From Dehalococcoidia bacterium (lineage in GTDB: Bacteria > Chloroflexota > Dehalococcoidia > Dehalococcoidales > RBG-16-60-22): a stretch of 14,379 bases of DNA. The position numbers and the translations under genes were made by a program. Of the stretch, positions 8,575-14,379 are shown one piece after another. Position 1 is the first letter of the stretch. Every line of letters begins with the position of its first letter. Location of the stretch: the NCBI GenBank assembly GCA_013202615.1, contig JABMRL010000148.1, forward strand, positions 1-14,379, read 5' to 3'. The notes below the pieces were generated by a model. The model saw nothing but the letters and a program-made list of their open reading frames with translations, was not told the DNA's origin and did no database searches.

Positions 8575-8751
8575 GTGGCTTCAAGTGGAGTAATTGGTTA
8601 CTATAGTGGAAAAGGCAAAAACCACAACGGCCTCAAGTTTGCCTATTGTCCCTATTGTAATAAGAAGGGGCTGTATAAAGTGGCCCACAGATATGAGCGT
8701 TGTCGCTGTTGTGGATTGCACCGCACGCTGTTGCCGGGGCAGGACTTCTGA
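8575..8751 (+). CDS. Basic zinc-ribbon microprotein (58 residues, GTG start)
   Basis: This short gene starts with GTG at 8575; AGGAG (8561-8565) lies 9 bases upstream. The 58-residue product has two knuckles, CPYC (25-28) and CRCC (43-46), spaced like a zinc ribbon. It is very basic, with 10 Lys/Arg against 2 acidic residues, and begins GVIGYYSGKGKNHNG after the first four residues. The fold suggests nucleic-acid or ribosome binding, but I recognise no named family. It lies between the post-ftsZ terminator candidate and the rsmD promoter, so it may be a single-gene unit. The ordered cysteine pairs and the ribosome binding site argue that it is real. The rest of 8441-8574 holds nothing else that I can see. 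Confidence 0.7.
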   Translation: MASSGVIGYYSGKGKNHNGLKFAYCPYCNKKGLYKVAHRYERCRCCGLHRTLLPGQDF

Positions 8752-8782
8752 TTATAAAAACCCCTGGGAATAGAACAGTTGC

Positions 8783-8817
8783 CGGCCCATAACCGGATGG
8801 CCGTGTTTGCGTTTTAT
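8783..8817 (+). terminator. Weak candidate terminator after the zinc-ribbon gene
   Basis: CGGCC (8783-8787) can pair with GGCCG (8799-8803) across an 11-base loop, followed by a T-rich but interrupted tail (TGTTTGCGTTTTATT). The stem is short, so this is tentative. Confidence 0.3.
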
Positions 8818-8845
8818 TGACAATTATACCCACAGTATTTATCCT
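8817..8845 (+). promoter_or_regulatory. Sigma-70-type promoter for rsmD-coaD-ferredoxin
   Basis: A perfect TTGACA (8817-8822) and TATCCT (8840-8845, 4 of 6 to consensus) are spaced by exactly 17 bases. Transcription would start near 8852, about 50 bases before the rsmD ATG. Confidence 0.6.
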
Positions 8846-8903
8846 AGTTATGTGACGTCGATGACTCAACGAGCCTTGAATTTATCATTGTTTCGTATTT
8901 GGA

Positions 8904-9458
8904 ATGCGAGTAATTGCCGGTAAAGCGAAAGGGCACCAGCTGAGAGCGCCCAGAGGAACTGCCACCCGTCCCGCAACAGATTTGGTCAAGGGAGCGATTT
9001 TTTCTATTCTGGAGAATATAACTGACGATTGGTCACGAGTGCTTGACCTGTTTTCCGGCAGCGGGCAACTCGGCATAGAGGCATTAAGCCGCGGTGCCGG
9101 ATGGGTTGACTTTGTTGAAAAGAAACCACATTGTTGTGCTATAATAAAACAGAATCTGGAAAAAACGGGTTTATTAAATCAGGCGCATGTTTATTGCTGC
9201 AGTGTTACCAAGGCACTTGCCTTTCTGGACAGGGAGTACAATATCATTCTGATGGACCCTCCTTATTCTAATTCATCAATCGGGGATCAGATAACGCAAT
9301 TGGCCGAATCCGAGCTGGTCGGTGATAGCTCAGTAGTCGTGGTGACGCACTCGTCTCTCCTTTCTTTTAATCCCACTTATGGTGCTCTGAGACTCGTTAA
9401 GGAGCACCGTCACGGCGATAGCTGTATCGCTTTGTTCCGCAAGGGCGGCACATTATGA
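8904..9458 (+). CDS. rsmD: 16S rRNA (guanine-966-N2)-methyltransferase RsmD
   Basis: RsmD methylates N2 of G966 in 16S rRNA during small-subunit assembly. The protein has 184 residues, normal for the family. It starts MRVIAGKAKGHQLRAP and carries RPATDLVKGAIFSIL, the SAM-binding LDLFSGSGQLGIEALSRG (from L47) and the catalytic DPPY (118-121). No clear Shine-Dalgarno precedes the ATG (only TTTGGA), unlike its neighbours; translation may be weak or rely on the 5' leader. Its stop overlaps the coaD start by 4 bases (ATGA). rsmD-coaD is a common pair in bacteria. Confidence 0.95.
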   Translation: MRVIAGKAKGHQLRAPRGTATRPATDLVKGAIFSILENITDDWSRVLDLFSGSGQLGIEALSRGAGWVDFVEKKPHCCAIIKQNLEKTGLLNQAHVYCCSVTKALAFLDREYNIILMDPPYSNSSIGDQITQLAESELVGDSSVVVVTHSSLLSFNPTYGALRLVKEHRHGDSCIALFRKGGTL

Positions 9459-9943
9459 GCATAGCCGTTTATCCGGGGACCTTTGACCCCATTACCAACG
9501 GCCATCTGGATATTGTGAAACGGGCTGCCCTGTTGTTTGACCGCATAGTAATGGGAGTGTACGAAAAATCAAACAAGCACCTTATCTTTACCATTGAGGA
9601 ACGGGTGGAATCGGCCAGGCTGGCGGTCGCCAATATACCAAACGTAGAGGTAAAATCGTTCAGCGGGTTGACGGTTGATTTTACCAGGGGTGAAGGAGCC
9701 AGGGTAATGATACGTGGCCTGAGGATGAATGCCGATTTTGAAAAAGAGTTTGAGATGGCATTGATGAACCGCAAACTGGCGCCAGACCTGGACCTGCTCT
9801 GCTTGATGGCAAGCCAGGAATATCAGTTTCTCAGTTCCAGCCTCTTAAAAGAGGTAGCACGCCTGAATGGCAATATCAGCGACCTCGTGCCAGAGCATGT
9901 GGCTGAAGCTCTAAGAAAGAAGTTCACGGTACAACGTAATTGA
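9455..9943 (+). CDS. coaD: Pantetheine-phosphate adenylyltransferase CoaD
   Basis: CoaD joins 4'-phosphopantetheine and ATP to form dephospho-CoA, the next-to-last step of coenzyme A synthesis. The protein has 162 residues, typical. It has AVYPGTFDPITNGH (4-17) with the nucleotidyltransferase TxGH motif (14-17), IRGLR (86-90), and the SSSLLKEV stretch (127-134) near the C-terminus, which binds ATP. The start overlaps the rsmD stop (ATGA), implying coupled translation. The ferredoxin gene begins 63 bases after its stop with no terminator visible between them. Confidence 0.97.
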   Translation: MSIAVYPGTFDPITNGHLDIVKRAALLFDRIVMGVYEKSNKHLIFTIEERVESARLAVANIPNVEVKSFSGLTVDFTRGEGARVMIRGLRMNADFEKEFEMALMNRKLAPDLDLLCLMASQEYQFLSSSLLKEVARLNGNISDLVPEHVAEALRKKFTVQRN

Positions 9944-10006
9944 TGAATTGGCTATCCAGCGCTTTCAACCCGAATACGACATTTTAGTAAAAAGGGAGGT
10001 AAATGT

Positions 10007-10273
10007 ATGGCGTTCCAGATTACGGAGGAGTGCATAAGCTGTGGAGCATGTGAGCCGGAGTGCCCGAACCAGGCAATCAGTGAAGGAGAAACCATCTACG
10101 TGATTGACCCCGGTAAATGCACTGAATGTGTCGGCTCCTATGATTCCTCGCGATGTGCTGAGGTCTGCCCGGTTGATTCCTGTGTGGCTGACCCGGCTCA
10201 TAAGGAAAGTCGCGAACAGCTTATGGAAAAGTGGCAGAAGCTGCATCCGGGAGAAACGCCGTCAGGCGCCTGA
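10007..10273 (+). CDS. Alvin-type 2[4Fe-4S] ferredoxin
   Basis: This is an 88-residue electron carrier with two [4Fe-4S] clusters. The first motif is C9-x2-C12-x2-C15-x3-C19-P. The second has the long form C38-x2-C41-x8-C50-x3-C54-P, with an extra Cys at 59. The 8-residue insertion and the C-terminal helical extension (from about residue 65) define the Allochromatium vinosum (Alvin/YfhL-like) type, which has unusually low redox potentials. AAAGGGAGGT (9991-10000) lies just before the ATG at 10007. An ATG at 10003 is out of frame. It is probably the last gene of rsmD-coaD-fdx; no partner enzyme is in view. Confidence 0.93.
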   Translation: MAFQITEECISCGACEPECPNQAISEGETIYVIDPGKCTECVGSYDSSRCAEVCPVDSCVADPAHKESREQLMEKWQKLHPGETPSGA

Positions 10274-10308
10274 TGGTAGCTTGACGTAAAGTCTCATAAA
10301 TCAATTTC

Positions 10309-10363
10309 AGACAAAAGATAGGGGCTACGGTACCGTAAATCCCATATCGTAGCCCCTATGTCT
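10309..10363. terminator. Strong intergenic hairpin between convergent genes
   Basis: ATAGGGGCTACG (10318-10329) and CGTAGCCCCTAT (10348-10359) are perfect 12-bp arms around an 18-base loop. AGAC (10309-10312) and GTCT (10360-10363) can extend the stem across a bulge. Read on the minus strand the stem is followed by CTTTTG, a short T run. On the plus strand there is no T run. It most likely ends the minus-strand cvpA transcript and may also stop or protect the ferredoxin transcript. Confidence 0.6.
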
Positions 10364-10398
10364 AAGTACCTGTCTTCTGCAGCAGGTGTAAATCTAAC

Positions 10399-10887
10399 TT
10401 ATTGGAAAAAAGGACGCACTGAGCCAAATTCTCCGGGCAGCAGCGCCAGCACCATAGGGAAGCGGTCCAGAAGAAAGGTAGCCAGTGCCGATTCCGCAAT
10501 TGGGTCAGATATGCCCAGGAATTTGGTCCACATGGCCAGCAGGGCGCCGCAGAGTATGGAGCCCATTATCAGGCCAAGAAGTGCCCCGCCAAGTCGGTTC
10601 ACCCAGCCCAGCAGTATGATTGAGGCCAGCCACTTCAGGACGCCGGCGATTATGCCGGCGATAAGCACCACCACAGTTAGAATTATGGCGAAGGCAACCA
10701 CTCGAGCCAGTGTCTCCTGGGGAATGAAGGTGAGATGGACAGCCAAAGCAATGTAAAAGCGCCCGGCCAGAAGGACGCCGACAATTACCCCGGCGAGCGT
10801 TAACACGGCCTTGATGATGCCGATTTTAAGGCCAATCAGCGTGGCGATGCCGATTATCACGATAACTGCGATGTCAAGCCAGCTCAT
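10399..10887 (-). CDS. CvpA-family membrane protein
   Basis: This 162-residue protein has four predicted membrane segments, near residues 3-20, 24-42, 62-84 and 99-120. It begins MSWLDIAVIVI and has the GLKIGIIKAV turn after segment 1 and RLGGALLGLIMG before segment 4, the pattern of the CvpA (colicin V production) family. Family members are inner-membrane proteins of poorly defined role, linked to envelope stress and, in E. coli, colicin V export. The C-terminus is soluble and ends with GSVRPFFQ. AGAGG lies about 12 bases before the ATG. It lies 59 bases after the MacB-like permease on the same strand and may be co-transcribed or use its own promoter. Confidence 0.85.
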   Translation of the reverse strand: MSWLDIAVIVIIGIATLIGLKIGIIKAVLTLAGVIVGVLLAGRFYIALAVHLTFIPQETLARVVAFAIILTVVVLIAGIIAGVLKWLASIILLGWVNRLGGALLGLIMGSILCGALLAMWTKFLGISDPIAESALATFLLDRFPMVLALLPGEFGSVRPFFQ

Positions 10888-10932
10888 GGTTTATTAAACC
10901 TCTATCCTTGCCGTTCTCAATCTGTTTGCTTG

Positions 10933-10938
10933 ATTATA
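10933..10938 (-). promoter_or_regulatory. Possible -10 box for the cvpA-family gene
   Basis: A perfect TATAAT on the minus strand lies 45 bases upstream of the ATG, in an AT-rich gap, but no convincing -35 hexamer is found 16-18 bases further upstream. Weak evidence for a separate promoter. Confidence 0.3.
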
Positions 10939-10946
10939 CATTATTA

Positions 10947-12197
10947 TCATTGATAATGCAGTGCGTCAATAGGGTTGAGTCGGGCGGCTCTCATTGCCGG
11001 GTACAGGCCGGAGGCAAGACCGATGAATAGCGAAACCGAGAAGGCCAGTATTATGATATCGATGGAAACTGCTGAAGCCAGCTTGAAACCACCGATGTCT
11101 ACCTGTGAAATCGCCCAGGCTAGCAGCCAGCCGCCGGTGATACCGATGCCGCCGCCAGCAAAACCCATCGTTGCCGCCTCGATGAGGAACTGCATCAGGA
11201 TATCGCGCCGTTTGGCGCCCACCGCTTTGCGTATGCCGATTTCTCGCGTCCGCTCCGTTACCGAGACGAGCATGATGTTCATGATGCCGATGCTGCCCAC
11301 CAGAAGTGAGATGCTGGCAATGGCACCCAGCACGATGGAGAATACCCCGGTTACCTGGCCGACGATTTCCATTACCTGTTCCTGGCTGACCACGGCGAAA
11401 TCGTCTTTATCATCGCCCTTTAGATTGTGCCGCCGGCGCAAGACGGATTCAACTTCCTCGGTGATTGCCTCCCTATTTTCCTCGTCGGTTATCTGGAAGC
11501 TTATTGAGGCAACGGCATCCTGGCCGGTGGCGGTCTGCTGGGGAAATAAGCGCGCCTGATAGGTGGTGATGGGTACAATCACAACATCATCAAAACTGAC
11601 ACCAAACATGGCGCCGCCTTTTGGTTCAAGCACCCCGACAACCGTGAAGCGCTGTTTCTTCAATTTCACCTGTTCACCGACCGCATCATCGTCGCCGAAC
11701 AGGTCCTCGGCCACCAAGCTGCCCAGCACGACCACATTGGCCCGCTGTGCCACGTGATGATCGGTAAAAAACTGTCCGGATGCTACCGAATACTTCATAA
11801 CATCCATATATGTGGGAGTAGCACCGTGGAGCAGGCCGCTCTTGGCCTCGCTGCCGGCGGTTACGGTGATGAAATTCTCATTTATCGGGACGATATTGTC
11901 GACGCCGCGGACGTGCTCCAGGGCGCGGGCGTCTTCCATGGTCAGCGAGGGCGCGGCATATGCCGGTGACATGGAAAAACCTCCTTCCACCTCTGGATTT
12001 ATGGGCATTATCGAAAGTACATCGGTACCCAATTCCTCGTAGGCGGAGGCAATAGTAGCCTCGGCGCCTCTGGCCACTGACATGAGCGTAATAACCGAAC
12101 CAACACCAATGATTATACCGAGCATGGTCAGCGAAGACCGCAGCTTGTTGGCGAATAGCGACCTGATGGCAATGACAACGGAATCTATTAACTTCAC
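10947..12197 (-). CDS. MacB-like ABC transporter permease (FtsX domain)
   Basis: This is the membrane subunit of a MacAB-type (type VII ABC) transporter. Its 416 residues start with GTG at 12197, supported by AGGAG six bases upstream. Membrane segment 1 is near residues 21-43. A large extracytoplasmic MacB_PCD domain spans about 44-280. Segments 2-4 lie near 284-311, 336-364 and 378-401. The FtsX signature TERTREIGIRKAVGAK (313-328) and the end LYPAMRAARLNPIDAL are clear. These proteins act by mechanotransmission, moving the periplasmic domain in response to cytoplasmic ATP hydrolysis. The ATPase ends 26 bases upstream and the adaptor precedes it. The substrate (antibiotic, peptide or other) cannot be told from sequence. 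Confidence 0.93.
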   Translation of the reverse strand: MKLIDSVVIAIRSLFANKLRSSLTMLGIIIGVGSVITLMSVARGAEATIASAYEELGTDVLSIMPINPEVEGGFSMSPAYAAPSLTMEDARALEHVRGVDNIVPINENFITVTAGSEAKSGLLHGATPTYMDVMKYSVASGQFFTDHHVAQRANVVVLGSLVAEDLFGDDDAVGEQVKLKKQRFTVVGVLEPKGGAMFGVSFDDVVIVPITTYQARLFPQQTATGQDAVASISFQITDEENREAITEEVESVLRRRHNLKGDDKDDFAVVSQEQVMEIVGQVTGVFSIVLGAIASISLLVGSIGIMNIMLVSVTERTREIGIRKAVGAKRRDILMQFLIEAATMGFAGGGIGITGGWLLAWAISQVDIGGFKLASAVSIDIIILAFSVSLFIGLASGLYPAMRAARLNPIDALHYQ

Positions 12198-12223
12198 TTA
12201 TAGCTCCTGCCGTTTAATTGATA

Positions 12224-12946
12224 TTAGTTACCGACATTACCAATGTCTTTCCGTTTGCGTATCGTTTTATCATTGTGCGTAACTTTTTCATCACTGATAA
12301 CCTTGCCATCCAGCAGACGTATTATGCGCTGGGTCTGCGTGGCCACGTCCATTTCATGCGTGACCAGAATCACGGTAATCCCTTCCTGGTGAAGCTGGCA
12401 GAAAATGCGGATAATCTCCGTGGTGGAGGCGCTGTCCAGGTTTCCCGTAGGCTCATCAGCCAGAATGAGTGACGGGTTATTCACCAGTGCCCGGGCGATG
12501 GCCACGCGCTGTTGCTCGCCGCCGGACAGTTCAGTTGGTTTATGGGTCGCCCGTTCCCCCAGCCCGACCCTTTCCAGCGCTTCCAGGCTTCTCTTGTGCC
12601 GCTGCCCGCCGTTGCTGTAGAGGAGGGGCAGCTCCACATTGGATAGAGCCGAGGCGCGCGGTAAAAGGTTGAACGTCTGGAAGACGAAGCCGACTTTCTT
12701 GTTTCTCAGCTCGGCGAGCTTGTTATCATTGAGCTGGCTGACATCCACACCTTCCAGCATATACTTGCCGGTTGTGGGTTTATCCAGAAAGCCGATGATG
12801 TTCATCAGCGTTGACTTGCCGGAACCGGAGGCACCGATGATGGCTACCATCTCCCCCTGTTTGATGGTCAGGTCTATTCCCCGGAGAGCCGGCACCTCGA
12901 CCTTGCCCATGCGGTAGATTTTGGCGATATTGTCAAGCTCAATCAT
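12224..12946 (-). CDS. MacB/LolD-type ABC transporter ATPase
   Basis: This is the nucleotide-binding subunit for the adjacent permease. It has 240 residues from the ATG at 12946; a TTG seven codons upstream is unlikely because AGGAG (12953-12957) lies 6 bases before the ATG. Walker A is GASGSGKST (38-46), the Q-loop is Q90, the signature is LSGGEQQ (140-146), Walker B is ILADE (161-165) with PTGNLD after it, and the switch His is H197. The compact length and the PTGNLD motif fit the MacB/LolD/FtsE subfamily. A charged tail (from about 215, ending [10 protein letters not shown]) follows the core. All catalytic residues are present. It lies 63 bases after the adaptor gene. Confidence 0.95.
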   Translation of the reverse strand: MIELDNIAKIYRMGKVEVPALRGIDLTIKQGEMVAIIGASGSGKSTLMNIIGFLDKPTTGKYMLEGVDVSQLNDNKLAELRNKKVGFVFQTFNLLPRASALSNVELPLLYSNGGQRHKRSLEALERVGLGERATHKPTELSGGEQQRVAIARALVNNPSLILADEPTGNLDSASTTEIIRIFCQLHQEGITVILVTHEMDVATQTQRIIRLLDGKVISDEKVTHNDKTIRKRKDIGNVGN

Positions 12947-12952
12947 CTGGTG

Positions 12953-12957
12953 CTCCT
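12953..12957 (-). promoter_or_regulatory. Ribosome binding site fixing the ABC ATPase start
   Basis: AGGAG on the minus strand lies 6 bases before the ATG at 12946 and inside the longer TTG-started frame, so 12946 is the likely start. Confidence 0.6.
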
Positions 12958-13009
12958 GTCTTATCAATTTTTAGATAATGTGGTCGCTATAAACCCGTTC
13001 ATCTGGCTA

Positions 13010-14379
13010 TCAGCGTTTTCTGGAGGCGAGGACTGTTTCTCCAACCTCCAGGCCGCTGATGATTTCAGTATTGAAATCGTCACTGATGCCTATTTCAACC
13101 GGTTTTGCTTCCAATTTATTTTTATCGTCAACGACCACGTAGACCACTGGATTACCATCGTCGTCCTTATTTATGGCGCGGTCCGGCACCAGCAGGACAT
13201 CAGTGCGACTGGTCAGAACAATGTCGGCCTCGGCGCTCATGCCGACCCTGACGCCCGATTTCTCCGGGACATCGAGTTCGATTTTAACCTTGTAGACGAT
13301 AACGCCGCCGATCTCGAGCGGTAATGGGTAGATGGTAGCGACCACACCGTCTAACTCTACATCGGACAGTGCGTCAAAGGTTATAATCACCTTCTGACCC
13401 ACTTCCACGTCAGGGATATCGATTTCATCCACCTCCACTACCAGTTCCATGCTGGTGGGGTCAATCAGGTTTATTATCTGTCTGGGAGCCATCGCTGGCG
13501 ACGGTATCATATCGCCTTCTTTCGCGGTGACGCTGGCCACTATGCCATCGAAGGAGGCAGTAATGACCGCCTCTCTCAGGTCTTTCTCCGCCTGTTCCAG
13601 GGACTGCCGGGCCAGTGCCACCGACTGTTTGGCCTGACCAACGGCGGCTTTCGCTGCTTCCACACTCAGGTCATTCAGGGCGATGTCCTCGTTCAGCTCA
13701 TCCAGATTTTTCTGGGCCTGAGCCTCGGCCAGTTTCGCAGCTTCCATCTGCATCCTGGCGATGGCTACCTCCTCTGTGTCATGGGTGCTTCTTTTGATGT
13801 CCAGTACTGCCTCGGCTATGTCTAATCTTCTTTGTGCATATTCTACCGTTAGCGTGGGCAGTCCTTGGTCCAACGCGTACTCCAGGAATGATTTGGCGTT
13901 ATCCACGTCTTTCTGTGCCGTTTCAATATCCGGCCAGGTGTAGATGTCCTGGGTCTCATCAAGGTTATGTTCAGCCGACCTCACGGCTATCTGGGCGTTC
14001 AATAGGGTCAGCTCCAGTGTATCTTCCTGGTCAAGAACATTATCAAGTGCATTTTCAGCTGTTTTCTGGCTCAATTCTGCCTGGATGAGCCCTACCTCGG
14101 CCTGGGTAAGTGCGTACTCGGCCTGGTCCCTGGCGAGCTCCAGGGTGTCAGCATCAAGCTCCGCCAGAATTTCACCCTTGGTAACCCGGTCGCCTTCCTC
14201 AACATATATCGTAGCGATGCGACCGCCACTGCTGAAGCTCAGGTTCGCATCCTCTGATGTCTCCATATTGCCACTACCGCTGATGGTGACCAGCAGGTCT
14301 CCTCGTTCCACCTCAACATATTGTTCCCCATCCTCTTCACCATCCCCCAGGGGATTGCAGGCAGTAAGTGCGGTTAAGA
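13010..14379 (-). CDS. Membrane-fusion (HlyD/MacA-like) adaptor lipoprotein (partial, N-terminus off the right edge)
   Basis: This is the extracytoplasmic adaptor of the MacAB-like set. The frame runs off the right edge. A GTG at 14311 could be taken as a start, but the frame continues upstream through LTALTACNPLG, which holds a lipobox (LTAC, Cys codon 14357-14359). The protein is therefore a lipoprotein whose start lies beyond the window. From 14311 inward: a first half-lipoyl segment (GGRIATIYVEEGDRVTKGE), a long Ala/Glu/Gln-rich coiled-coil hairpin of nearly 200 residues, the second lipoyl half (ASFDGIVASVTAKEGD), a beta-barrel domain (VEVDEIDIPDVEVGQKV), and a membrane-proximal domain ending GLEVGETVLASRKR. 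Beyond the adaptor role, no substrate can be inferred. Confidence 0.92.
   Translation of the reverse strand, partial: LTALTACNPLGDGEEDGEQYVEVERGDLLVTISGSGNMETSEDANLSFSSGGRIATIYVEEGDRVTKGEILAELDADTLELARDQAEYALTQAEVGLIQAELSQKTAENALDNVLDQEDTLELTLLNAQIAVRSAEHNLDETQDIYTWPDIETAQKDVDNAKSFLEYALDQGLPTLTVEYAQRRLDIAEAVLDIKRSTHDTEEVAIARMQMEAAKLAEAQAQKNLDELNEDIALNDLSVEAAKAAVGQAKQSVALARQSLEQAEKDLREAVITASFDGIVASVTAKEGDMIPSPAMAPRQIINLIDPTSMELVVEVDEIDIPDVEVGQKVIITFDALSDVELDGVVATIYPLPLEIGGVIVYKVKIELDVPEKSGVRVGMSAEADIVLTSRTDVLLVPDRAINKDDDGNPVVYVVVDDKNKLEAKPVEIGISDDFNTEIISGLEVGETVLASRKR

Noticed and set aside
10950..10964. Palindrome near ATTATCATTGATAAT at the permease stop as a terminator
   Set aside because: The stem is AT-only with almost no loop and no following T run on the minus strand, so a terminator is not supported.
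10975..11559. Plus-strand reading frame of 194 codons opposite the permease
   Set aside because: Ser/Thr/Met-rich with no domain, antisense to the MacB-like permease whose FtsX motifs are clear.

Overview
This window looks like a chromosomal segment of a Chloroflexota bacterium, most likely class Dehalococcoidia. That placement is inferred from content, not from a database match. The division genes mraZ, rsmH, ftsA and ftsZ sit almost side by side, with none of the peptidoglycan genes (mur, mraY, ftsI, ftsW, ftsQ) that normally separate rsmH from ftsA. This fits the wall-less Dehalococcoidia. Base composition is moderately GC-rich by eye, and most genes have strong AGGAGG-type ribosome binding sites. 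Genes are tightly packed, and no gap between genes exceeds about 200 bases. I saw no tRNA or rRNA gene, CRISPR array, insertion sequence or prophage.

Left block, minus strand (1-3984): a four-gene run, mogA/moaB-like, trmD, rplS and priA. PriA is cut by the left edge. trmD and rplS overlap by 4 bases (ATGA). The L19 protein carries a glutamate-rich C-terminal tail of about 158 residues that more than doubles its length.

Central block, plus strand (4083-8440): a strong sigma-70-type promoter, then four 10-bp-spaced MraZ boxes, then mraZ, rsmH, a small unknown ORF (orf71), ftsA and ftsZ. mraZ and rsmH overlap. The small ORF has an in-frame continuation one base out of register, so it may be frameshifted. 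FtsZ has a very short linker, and its conserved C-terminal peptide lies 31 residues before the end of the protein. A probable terminator follows ftsZ. Next comes a 58-residue basic zinc-ribbon microprotein that starts with GTG (8575-8751).

Right-centre block, plus strand (8817-10273): a TTGACA/TATCCT promoter, rsmD, coaD (ATGA overlap) and an Alvin-type 2[4Fe-4S] ferredoxin. It ends at a strong 12-bp hairpin shared with convergent genes.

Right block, minus strand (10399-14379): a CvpA-family membrane protein, then a MacAB-like export set read right to left: lipoprotein membrane-fusion adaptor (cut by the right edge, lipobox visible), ABC ATPase and FtsX/MacB-type permease.

Together the genes cover replication restart, ribosome and tRNA maturation, FtsZ-ring division, CoA synthesis and export. 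The most unusual points are the acidic L19 tail with an internal duplication, the wall-gene-free division operon with its own MraZ operator, the possible frameshifted gene before ftsA, and the zinc-ribbon microprotein after ftsZ.
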